DNA of 44,772 nt from Armadillidium nasatum. Lineage: Eukaryota > Arthropoda > Malacostraca > Isopoda > Armadillidiidae. The DNA lies in NCBI GenBank assembly GCA_009176605.1, contig SEYY01019258.1:7501-52272 (forward strand), in the 5' to 3' direction. Made by a program: the position numbers and the translations under genes. Under the pieces are notes generated by a model. It was not told where the DNA came from. It was given only the letters and a program-made list of their open reading frames with translations, and did not search any database. Shown here piece by piece: positions 1 to 40,629 of this stretch (its first letter is position 1; each line of letters opens with the position of its first letter).

Positions 1-665
<665 letters not shown>

Positions 666-729
666 AGAGATTTTTGATGAGGACGTACTAACGTCGAAAG
701 GCCTAACTCTTTATTTTAAATTTTCATCT

Positions 730-10039
<9,310 letters not shown>

Positions 10040-10104
10040 CCGATATGAGCATTAACTTTAATAATTACACCCTTGTAATATTCTATTTAGAAAAATAAGC
10101 CAAA

Positions 10105-10426
<322 letters not shown>

Positions 10427-10526
10427 CAATAGATAGTTATGTTTAAAAACTATCGGTAATGTACTGTTGGGTCGAGTCCACAGTGCCATATTAAACAACT
10501 GAAAACAGAGCATCTATACACAGAAA

Positions 10527-10538
10527 AATAATAATAAC

Positions 10539-10572
<34 letters not shown>
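10527..10572. repeat. (TAA)n microsatellite
   Basis: About 14 ATA/TAA units with one imperfection. The flanks (10426-10740) show nothing recognisable. Confidence 0.93.
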
Positions 10573-10573
<1 letters not shown>

Positions 10574-10739
10574 TCTATGTACTGACCTTTAGACTCTTAT
10601 AATTAAAATAATGTTGCCTATTCCGAAGAAAAGACGTTCAAGTGTGACTCCTAATTTTATTGTAAAAATTTCAAGAATAAGACTTAGATCCTTAAACTTT
10701 CAAACTTCCAAATCCGAATATTGCCTTGCACATTCAGAC

Positions 10740-11838
<1,099 letters not shown>

Positions 11839-11899
11839 TATTCAATATTTGACATTAGTTAATAAGTTTGAGTCTCGCTGCCCATAATATCTAGTTATC

Positions 11900-12010
11900 T
11901 ACAGATATGGTTTTGGTATCTGTCGGTTTTTATTAATACCGGCACTAAGAGGATTTATCCGATACCAAGTACCAATTAAAAAATTTTCGATACCGAATAC
12001 GGATACTTGA
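11900..12010. repeat. Second GATACC-rich segment
   Basis: Contains GGTATC, CCGATACCAAG, TTCGATACCG and GGATAC within about 100 bases, echoing 10238-10320. The two segments flank LINE copy e and may be two ends of one small DNA element that the LINE and microsatellites disrupted. Confidence 0.3.
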
Positions 12011-12018
12011 CTCCATTT

Positions 12019-14904
<2,886 letters not shown>

Positions 14905-14914
14905 CATACCTTCT

Positions 14915-15960
14915 TTCATGCATACTTTCTGGCACTTTAATCGGGCTAATTGGGTGCACTGCGCCACTTCTTTGCTACTACTCTTGGCATGAATCCTGTT
15001 TTGATTCGGAGGGTGCTTCTGTCTCTGGGAAAAAAGGTAGGGGCTGTAATAGCGAATGGGATGAGTAGGTTCATTCCATCTTCAACTAAATCCTTTTCTC
15101 CTCATAACACAATGGTTCGATGTTACTTACTCTCGTGCCATTCAGGAAAGAGACAATGCTTGTCGTGCATGAAAAAACTCCAATTCTCTTATCACTCTTC
15201 TAATTTTCATTCTACTCAGAATCGTTGTAGGGATATTATTTAACGGGCCAAGAGCGCTTTCACTAAAAGGAAGTGCGCTGACCTCCTTGGTTCTCCTACT
15301 GATAAACATTTCTGTCCTCTAACCAAAAACATCTCTAAAAGCTTCTGTGAATCTGCCTTTCCTCCTCTTATTCGTCCTGATGGCTCTGTTGCTATAACTC
15401 CTGAAAAAGTAAATCTCCTAGTCCTTCATTTTTTCCTCCAATTCAGCCATGAACGATTCCGCCTCTCCTCTTCCTACTCCTTCTCCTCTCATGTGTCCCA
15501 TGTCATCACCTTTGAATTCACATGATCAGGTCCATGGGATCCTGAGAACTATGAACGTCAGGAAGGCCAGCGACCTGGATGGCATTCCTCCCTGTGTTCT
15601 GAGGGAGTGTGCGTCAGAGCTGGCGTCTGTCCTTGTTCAACTCTACTCTCTATGCCTTAATACTAATACTTTTCCTCAATGCCGAAAGTGCGCATATGTT
15701 CAACCTATCCCAGTTGCTTGAAGGAATTGACCTCTCGCATTCCACCACCACTGCCTCACCTTCGTAGCACAAGGAGTGTCAAGCTTTCGCATGAATTTTG
15801 TGTGGATATTTTAACCCCAGGCTTGTCCATTGTGATGTCTTTTTTTCCAGCCACTTCTGTTCTGTGAAACTCTCTGCTATCATCTTTTTTTCCTGCTGCA
15901 TTTAATCTTCCTCTCATTAAGTCCTCCGTCTGCGCTCATGTGAGAAATTTGCGTTAGGCT
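14915..15960 (+). mobile_element. Second jockey-like LINE family, copy h (degraded)
   Basis: Forward-strand relic distinct from copies a-g. Around 14930 it reads FWHFNRANW, then [15 protein letters not shown]. Near 15250-15400 come RAKSAFTKRKCADLLGS and FPPLIRPDGSVAITP. At 15520-15715 the start of the RT domain is intact: MNVRKASDLDGIPPCVLREC, ASELASVLVQLYSLCL and KCAYVQPIP. It then jumps to a C-terminal segment (SRIPPPLPHLRSTR). Stops and frameshifts make it inactive. The same family supplies the outer ends of the large palindrome (24089-24500 and 37000-37412). Confidence 0.8.
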
Positions 15961-16038
15961 GGGATTGGGCGTTTTTTTTATTTTATATTTCTGCCCCCGT
16001 CCAAGAATAGGGCTCAGCCAGTGAGCGGTGGTAAATTG

Positions 16039-30328
<14,290 letters not shown>

Positions 30329-30329
30329 C

Positions 30330-30330
<1 letters not shown>

Positions 30331-30370
<40 letters not shown>

Positions 30371-30380
30371 TGATGATGAT
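30331..30380. repeat. (TAA)n-(TGA)n microsatellite, at the exon 1 acceptor
   Basis: About 12 TAA units followed by TGATGATGATGA. On the minus strand it forms the end of the intron before MoaE exon 1. Mirrored at 31209-31250. Confidence 0.92.
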
Positions 30381-30539
30381 AATTTTTTGAATGATTACAC
30401 AGGAATCATTACTGCACACCCACAATCTGCTATACTTGATCATGAAACAGACACCATGGACAATTCCTTACGAAACGATGATGATGGTCTGAAAACAATT
30501 TAATCTAATAAAACAAGTTAATTTCTTAAAAGAAAGCAA

Positions 30540-30800
30540 AAATAATATTCTTTCTTAAAGATGAAGATTCCGAAAGAAGAAATAAAAAACAGGTTTCAGA
30601 GTGAATGGATTGTAGTATACAGAAAAGGAGAATGGTCAGTGCAGGACACTGAACCAGGATATGATGAACGGAGATGGAGGTGTGAAAGAAACAAAATGGA
30701 CAAACTGGGAGGCCACTGATGAAATCTCTATGGCCTATGCACAAGCATGCGAGGACCAGCTCTTGGTGGATATTATGTCAGCAAGATGAAGTTAAGCCCG
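30540..30800 (-). mobile_element. LINE C-terminal zinc-knuckle fragment at the palindrome centre
   Basis: Minus strand reads QELVLACLCIGHRDFISGLP and then CPFCFFHTSISVHHILVQCP. This is the LRIGH...C-x2-C...H-x-x-L-x-x-CP module at the C-terminus of jockey/I-type LINEs. It crosses the left inner border of the palindrome at 30635 and extends into the unique spacer, so the fragment is present in full only on one side. Confidence 0.7.
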
Positions 30801-30953
30801 ACAGAAGTGGGCTTAATGGCTATCAGTTTTACGCCATTGATGTCTTTCAACCAGCATTTCAACTAACAATAGCAGAAACCACCTCGAAGAATAAGATAGT
30901 AGTTGGTCGAAGAAAGAAAGGCAAATCTCAGGTCTAAAGGAAGATATATCCAG
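30636..30953. other. Unique spacer at the centre of the inverted duplication
   Basis: 318 bp with no inverted counterpart. It holds part of the LINE zinc-knuckle fragment. No MoaE upstream exon is recognisable here. Confidence 0.85.
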
Positions 30954-31217
30954 CCATTCTCCTCTGTATACTACAATCCATTCACTCTGAAACCTGTTTT
31001 TTATTTCTTCTTTCGGAATCTTCATCTTTAAGAAAGAATATTATTTTTGCTTTCTTTTAAGAAATTAACTTGTTTTATTAGATTAAATTGTTTTCAGACC
31101 ATCATCATCGTTTCGTAAGGAATTGTCCATGGTGTCTGTTTCATGATCAAGTATAGCAGATTGTGGGTGTGCAGTAATGATTCCTGTGTAATCATTCAAA
31201 AAATTATCATCATCATC

Positions 31218-31251
<34 letters not shown>

Positions 31252-31252
31252 G

Positions 31253-31461
31253 GTTAGGCCTCGTAAATATAAAAGAAGCAAGTGTCATCATTGCTGTAAG
31301 TTCTGAACACAGACAGGAATCATTGGAGGCAGTTTCCTTTCTTATTGAAAAACTCAAGGCTTCAGTTCCCATTTGGAAAAAGGAAATCTACTCCGATCAG
31401 CAATCAGAATGGAAACAAAATAAAGAGTGTAACTGGAAGAATAATAAGCCTTCATCTTGTG
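31253..31461 (+). pseudogene. Duplicate of MoaE-MBIP exon 1 (right arm)
   Basis: Inverted copy of 30120-30328 with the same acceptor, both catalytic lysines and the same donor (or stop at 31479-31481). No preceding MoaE exon is found upstream on this strand, because upstream is the spacer and then the opposite arm. It is therefore an orphan exon in this assembly. Confidence 0.82.
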
Positions 31462-31481
31462 GTACGAATACCGATAAGTAG

Positions 31482-33153
<1,672 letters not shown>

Positions 33154-33975
33154 ATGTTGAAATATTGTAAAGTGTATTGCATGTTATAGATTTGCACAAT
33201 AAATAATAAGTATGATCTCGTTTTAATATCACCCTTTAATATCATCATATTGTTAAGATTGCTCTACAATTATTAAAAGTAATATAAAAATTAAGTAATT
33301 ATCATAATTTCAGATCGCATATTTATCATAAGAAATTCATATATCTTAAATACTTTACTATTTAAAATCATTTTCATTAATAATGACGATATGTCAGATA
33401 TTCTTCTAATCTTTTTCAAAGTAAAATAAAATGAAAAAATAATTATGTCGCATTTATTTCAAGACTAGAATTAAATACTTTTATTGTGCAAAAATAGTTT
33501 TTTTTGAAAGAAAAATTGTAAATTTTAAGTACTTTGCGCAAGTAGTTTACACATTTCAAGTTAGATTATAATCTAAATTAATCCCTAATATTTAGATAGA
33601 TTGCTTTCCAGGCTGGAATCTTGATTAGGTATTCTATTTTTATGGATTTACTATATGACCTTTATCCCGTATCCCATGTCAAAATCTAGGTTCTTGTTTA
33701 TTTAATCTAAATGTAGTTTCAAGATCCCAAGTACATAAATGAGTTATTTTTTAAAGAAAATCACTTACAGTTAGCAAATCAATGCTTTTAAGTTTTTATG
33801 CTTGATTTAAATAGCATAAAATATAATATATTTGGAAGCCTTTCCAACATTATCTTTAGTAAGTAAGTTCTTCATTTTTGATAACTTTTCTTAATAATTT
33901 TGGTAGTTTTCACATGATAGTAAAATAAATGTAGAAGTTTATACAAATCCGCAAGGTAAATGTTTCTTTTTATAG

Positions 33976-34318
<343 letters not shown>

Positions 34319-34329
34319 TAAGGGAGATG

Positions 34330-34556
34330 TGAAGTTGGAGGAGGAGTTTGTGTACTTAAATGCTGAGGTGGTTTGGACATGTTTGTAGGATGAATGAGGA
34401 GAGATTAGCAAAAAAGGTGAACGTTTCAGAAATGGAGGGTATGAGAGGTAGGGGGAGACTGAAAGGAGGTTGGATGAGCGTGGTCAAGGAGGAGATATTG
34501 AAGGTCAGGGTTGAGCTAGGAGGAGGTTGTGCAGTTGACAGAGGATGCATGTGAGT
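34330..34556 (+). mobile_element. LINE 3' fragment, RT C-terminal tail (right arm)
   Basis: Inverted copy of the 27055-27290 fragment with the same [14 protein letters not shown] motif. Confidence 0.7.
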
Positions 34557-34637
34557 GGAAAAGTTTATGAGTATTAAGAATGATTGTGGCTTACGGTAGA
34601 CACCACTCCACCAAAGGTGTATAAAATATATACGGTA

Positions 34638-35730
<1,093 letters not shown>

Positions 35731-36609
35731 AATACGCAAGCCTTAGCAAAAGGGTTTGAATAGGATATTCACAAAGTTGAGAAAATGAAATAGAAAAACT
35801 AAGGAACAACACAACCCTTAACATAAATGCTTACCTCCGTAAAACTGCAGTATGACGGTAGGCTGCGTATGAGGTATAGTGATGCAACTTATATGAATAT
35901 ATTAGTTAGATGTTCCTCACGTAAATACCGGGTTAAAATATGAAGAAAATAAACTGGTAACAGTTGTAATATTTACTAAACGGTGAGTAAACATAACAGA
36001 TCGTGCGTGGTGGGAAAACAGCAGTAATAAGACGCTTTTTTTTAGACTAAATAAGGGAAAACGAAAATGCCAGGTTGCCAGAATAAGGACAGGACGTTCA
36101 TCACTACAAGGGCAAAGGAATAAAACTACATCGTTGCGCTATCAGAGAGACCATAGACAAAGCTATGACTTTGATGTGTAATCTTCACGTTAATAGTCTG
36201 TATTCGGTACACATGAAATAGAGTTGTTGTTTGTGGAAGCTCACCTGCACTATCACATGCAAAAAACTTAGTGTTTTGGAAATTCCAAATTGGTTCCAGG
36301 TTTTTCAGCAATGCTGTCTTGCACATGCTAATCCACTTGATATGCATTGGAGAGCCATAGTTTGTGGTTTGACGTCGAATAGTACCCCACTCCCCGAGAT
36401 GCTGGTGAATCGTCGCAAACGTACCCTTTGTCTGACATCGTCGAATCGGGTCGGATTCTGCATTTAGCCGACAATTCAAATTCAAATTCCCATTCACTCG
36501 ACCATAGGTAGTCAGCTAATTTCTTCAATTTGTACTCCATTACACGAGATTGTATGTCAGAGAATGACAAACACACAATATAACCTGAACACGAAATACC
36601 TTTATAGTA
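35731..36609. other. Unrecognised segment of the right arm
   Basis: Mirror of 24874-25770, with the same 123-codon open frame (36126-36497, -). No function is assigned. Confidence 0.35.
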
Positions 36610-36955
36610 GGGATGGAGTGAATTTTTTTTACAATTTGAAGTTTGCTATTGGGGATTCAAACCTGCATTATAAGCTGGTAAAACAGAGTGTTACCTCTGT
36701 ACCTTGATAATACAAAAGGAAATCGCATTGAGAAAGCTCATGAATTTCCTCCATGATGTCTAATTCAAAGGACTCTCTTGACTGCGCTCGGATACAGGGC
36801 AACAGGTCAGTTACTATCCTCTTCAACCACAGACAATATAAATAAGTAATAAAACCACATAAACCGTGGAGCTTAAGAGGTCAGGGTTCGAATCCCTAAT
36901 AGCAGACTTGAAATTGTAAAAATTTCACTACACGGTTTATGTGGTTTTATTACTG
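36610..36955. repeat. Nested inverted repeats with tRNA-like T-arms (right arm)
   Basis: Mirror of 24534-24873. The forward strand contains GGTCAGGGTTCGAATCCC, a strong B-box/T-arm match, inside the loop of the AATAAAACCACATAAACCG hairpin. Confidence 0.65.
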
Positions 36956-36999
36956 AACTGTATGAAAATTAGAGTGATAAGAGAAGGAGAATTTTTCCA

Positions 37000-37412
37000 C
37001 TCTCAATACGCTATGTCTCTAGCCTCAGTGACACGAGAGCAAGTACGATCGAACCATGGATTTTTAGGAAAGAAAAATGTAAACGAAAGAAAAATGAACC
37101 TGCTCATCACATCAACGATTACAGCCCCCACTTTGTCGACAGAAACCGAAGCGTCTTCAGGGAAAAAGCAATCCCTCCAGGGATAGCTAGCGTAGAAGTA
37201 ACGCTAGCCCTCCAGTCAGCCTGATCAAAGTGCCAGAAAATACGCTTAGGACAGGGTGGAGTAGTTGGAGAGAAAGCATGAAAATTGCGAGAAATTGGGT
37301 TGTGGTCAAAATTACTAATAGGTGCGAAGACGGCTTATTTATAGAGAGAAGAAATAGTAGTGAAGCATAAGTCAAGGATGTTCAAGAGTTGGTTGAGACG
37401 ATCCGAAATATA
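37000..37412 (-). mobile_element. Fragment i' of the second LINE family (right arm)
   Basis: Inverted copy of 24089-24500, ending five bases before the LTR. Confidence 0.6.
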
Positions 37413-37417
37413 TATAT

Positions 37418-38348
37418 TGTTAGGTATGTAACGCAACGTTATACTACCAACAGGAAAAAATCTAAATTTAAATAAAGGTAAGGTTATAGTAACACTCACG
37501 GTAGTTGTTGATTCCACTGGTGAGTTTATAATCAGTGGACGAAGGCGATGATGAAACTAGTAGTTGAAGATGACGTTGATGTTGCAGTATGACATTCACG
37601 ATCAGCGATTTTCAGATACGTGGAGAATACCATTCGATCACAGAAAGGAACGGTTATAGTGAAATTATTGCAATGAGGTCAAAGAAAAAGGGTAATTAAA
37701 AAGAATCCGTTTATTTGTTGTTGACAAGAAATTGTTGAATTACAGATAATCGGTGATTGTACAAACTCCAGTTTGAGAACGAATAATCAGAACGAAGAGT
37801 GGATGTTGAAAGAAACTAACAGACCGAAATTATACAAAAGACGGGCACGGTTTTTATTCGAAACTTAAACTTAAACTTTATGGAATTTGATGATTGGGTT
37901 GACTCGTAGAACGGTGATGAAGAGATTATGTTTTAGTTCCCAGACTCGGAACTATAAAGAAAAATATTTTATAAGAATAAATGTTGTGTACGTTAACTTC
38001 TACACATGCATTACTATAATAGAATTTACATACGTGTATCTTGTTGTGTTGTTTGAAGATACACAAGTTTCTTAAAGTTTATTAAAGTCAATATTGTTTA
38101 TTTTATTAATTGTTGATTAATTGATTAATTTCCAAGTTATAAAGAAAACCTAAAAAGGAAAAAATGGATAAGAATTATCTACAATATTATAAGACAACTT
38201 ATCGTAACCGCCTGTATTTTCCTTGTGTTGTTTTGTTTAATGGTTTTGAAGAACCCTTCATCTACTTCCACAGCGTCTCTTCACATAGTGACCTCACCTC
38301 ACCTCTGGAAAAATAAAAGGAAATAGTATATGTGATCATATACTTACA
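37418..38348 (-). repeat. 3' long terminal repeat
   Basis: Minus strand begins TGTAAGTATATG and ends GTTACATACCTAACA, giving the TG..CA ends of an LTR over 931 bp. The inner border follows GGTAAGGGGG, and the outer border lies in TATAT. The second LTR is outside the window, so the limits come from the end signals only. Confidence 0.72.
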
Positions 38349-38358
38349 CCCCCTTACC
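38349..38358 (-). promoter_or_regulatory. Probable polypurine tract
   Basis: GGTAAGGGGG on the minus strand, directly before the LTR's TG. It is short and has one pyrimidine, but is correctly placed for plus-strand DNA priming. Confidence 0.5.
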
Positions 38359-38555
38359 AAAGTTGGTGTCGGTGACCGAGACTGACCAACTTTCCTTAAA
38401 ACAAGGAAGGCAAGGAGTGTACTAATGAGGAGAGTCATGATGTGGTTAACAGAGACTGGAAGGATGGAAAAGAAAGCTTATTTGATAAATAAAGTTCCCT
38501 AAACCGAAAAACACCTTACCCCTCTATCCTAATAAATGAAAGAAAAACTAGAAAC

Positions 38556-39944
38556 TTAGTCTAGGTGATCTATGTCAGTCACCTGTTTAAAAACCCGAGT
38601 AAATTCCTTTAGAGCAAACTCTTTTGAGAGGCCTTTTTCTTTCGCGAACTTCCACATTACGTTTGAATGTAATGTAGCGAGAGTAGTGAACTCCGATGAA
38701 CTAACGGATGTTGAAGAAGTGGGATTGTTACCCGATACATTAGAACACCTTTCTCGCGCAGCATTTTGACGCCGTATCTTCCTACGCTGATTACATTTCT
38801 TTTGCAATCGTTTAACTTTTGGCGTGGAAGACGTGGTTGGCGTTGGCGTCGGAAGAAGTTTAGATGATTTGGAAGTGGATTGAGGACAACCTGAACTCGA
38901 ACCTGGTTTAATATTTACATTAAACGGTGTTGATGACTTGGAAGTTGAAGGTTGTTCGCCCAGGTTTCTGGAATTCTCGAACACCCGAGAACGAAAAAAT
39001 TTCCCGGTTTCCGTTTTACCCTTGGCTCGCCTTTTATGCGTAGAGTGTACTGTCCTTGGCTGATTGGGACGATATTCAAGCCGTCCTTGGATTCCTGAAG
39101 GTCCGGGGATAGACTCTACTTCCTCAACAATCACCGGTGACGTGGTAGTGGTTGTTGGGATGGTGGTTGTATCTGTAGCTGGTCTGTGGTCTTGAGTCCT
39201 CCGTTGAAAATGGGTCAGACTCAAGAAGGCGAACATTTCATCAAAGGCAGTTTCTGTATAATGCAGACCGTCATAACAGAGATCTAAAGCATCCAACCTG
39301 TCCGATCCTCCCATCCAAAATTTGTGATGAGGATTGCTTTGACCTTTTTTGTTATAATAGCGGTCGAAAACGGTTTTCATTAAAAAGGTCCGCTTTTGAA
39401 ACCATGGCTGGTTATTATCTTGGATTTCGACCGTCTTTCCGAACATTTCACGAGCCTTTATGTTAAGGGAGGCTCGTTGAAACTGGGGATGTTCTTCAAG
39501 TGAGGATATTAGGTCACTCCTACCTTTACGTTCTAAAAAGGTTTCATTGAAGGTAGCTATATCCTTCATTATAGGGATGACAAGGTATACCCTCACTGCA
39601 GGGTTACGTTTAGCGGCCATCCGGGTTATAGCATCCATCTGAACGGGAACATAGGACAGATTACACGCAGAATTCCAGGTAATAACTTGGATAGAATTGT
39701 CCTCAGAGGACAGAGGAACCTTTTTCCACATGGAGCACGTTAGTCCAAATATATATATCTGATCCAACGGTCCATGGGATTTGAGAAACTTGGATAGGTG
39801 CTGCCCGAATTGTAATAAGTTCGCACCAGAGTGGCACGAAACAAACAGCTCAATGCAATAATTTCTCTGTAATCGATCCTTCATATGTTCCAGGACGCCG
39901 ACCTCAGACGTTCCTAAAAACAACACTCTCTCCGACTTCTCCAT
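38556..39944 (-). CDS. Third ORF of the LTR element, SGNH-hydrolase-like domain plus basic tail
   Basis: The open frame begins at 39974, but the better start is the internal Met at 39944, 7 bases after a TTTTTTCAG acceptor. Numbering from 39974, residues 17-250 look like an SGNH/GDSL hydrolase. Block I is VLFLGTSEVG (Ser23 at the nucleophile position). The Gly of block II is in CHSGAN, block III is IYIFGLTCSMW without the usual Asn, and the terminal Asp-His pair is YDGLHYTETAF (Asp235, His238). A Thr/Pro/Ser-rich region, a Lys/Arg-rich stretch near 388-408 and a short helical C-terminus follow. It sits where env lies in envelope-bearing elements, but no signal peptide or membrane segment is seen. 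SGNH esterases are known in ORF1 of CR1/L2 LINEs. The function here is inferred. Confidence 0.72.
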   Translation of the reverse strand: MEKSERVLFLGTSEVGVLEHMKDRLQRNYCIELFVSCHSGANLLQFGQHLSKFLKSHGPLDQIYIFGLTCSMWKKVPLSSEDNSIQVITWNSACNLSYVPVQMDAITRMAAKRNPAVRVYLVIPIMKDIATFNETFLERKGRSDLISSLEEHPQFQRASLNIKAREMFGKTVEIQDNNQPWFQKRTFLMKTVFDRYYNKKGQSNPHHKFWMGGSDRLDALDLCYDGLHYTETAFDEMFAFLSLTHFQRRTQDHRPATDTTTIPTTTTTSPVIVEEVESIPGPSGIQGRLEYRPNQPRTVHSTHKRRAKGKTETGKFFRSRVFENSRNLGEQPSTSKSSTPFNVNIKPGSSSGCPQSTSKSSKLLPTPTPTTSSTPKVKRLQKKCNQRRKIRRQNAARERCSNVSGNNPTSSTSVSSSEFTTLATLHSNVMWKFAKEKGLSKEFALKEFTRVFKQVTDIDHLD

Positions 39945-39950
39945 TCTCAA

Positions 39951-39964
39951 ACTGAAAAAAGACA
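39951..39964 (-). promoter_or_regulatory. Candidate splice acceptor for the third ORF
   Basis: TTGTCTTTTTTCAG on the minus strand, followed 7 bases later by the internal ATG. Such a site would let the ORF be made from a spliced subgenomic RNA, as env is in retroviruses. Confidence 0.4.
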
Positions 39965-39974
39965 AAATTATCAC

Positions 39975-40629
39975 GGTATAATAACATATAAAACATATAC
40001 TAAAGAAATAAAAATAAATGAAATAATCAATTATAAAATATATACAACGTGAATAATCTTTTTATTAATCTTTAGTTCAATATATATACATGAATTTTAT
40101 TAAATATTATATATATATATATACATGAATTTTATTAAATATCAATTATTGATTCAATCATGATTTAATCAAAAATGTTAATGCAATAGTTTATTTCATG
40201 AATCAACACAATAAATCAATTTAATTAATTAGTTAATTGATCAATACAATCTACATATATACTAATTATTACTATCATTCTAGAATTGTTAATTCTAATC
40301 AATTAGTAATTAGGAATTAATATAGTACAATTAAGTATAATATAGCATAAATATAATACAAATATGAACATGCTTGTACATGACATGCTGCTTTATGTTA
40401 GTTTATAACATATTAATTTATACCAACATGCTAGATTACTCTATGCTATAATATTTGGTTACATATACATAATTTTATCAATGTTAGTTATTATTGAATT
40501 GATTAGTTTATTAAACAATAAATTAAGTGATTAAATAATAACTACTATGTATTTTATGTATTTGTATTTTATTTCATTTTATATCACAATTTATTTTTAA
40601 ATCACTTCTATGCAACACTGAACACGGCA
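39975..40629. other. AT-rich gap between pol and the third ORF
   Basis: About 650 bp of strongly AT-rich sequence with stops in all frames, in sharp contrast to the coding regions on both sides. It could be an intron, an RNA control region or an inserted fragment. Confidence 0.55.

Noticed and set aside
675..700. Hammerhead-ribozyme-like core: TGATGAG, a GACG/CGTC stem and CGAAA
   Set aside because: The conserved C of the CTGATGA core is T, an extra G sits before the stem, and I find no partner strand or cleavage triplet for the third helix. The flanks are mostly (TA)n.
30719..30937. 72-codon forward frame in the palindrome spacer
   Set aside because: The opposite strand carries a recognisable LINE zinc-knuckle. 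The forward frame is a shadow of it and the adjacent sequence.
38556..39944. Envelope glycoprotein in the third ORF
   Set aside because: No signal peptide, membrane anchor or cleavage-site pattern. The conserved blocks fit an SGNH hydrolase fold better.
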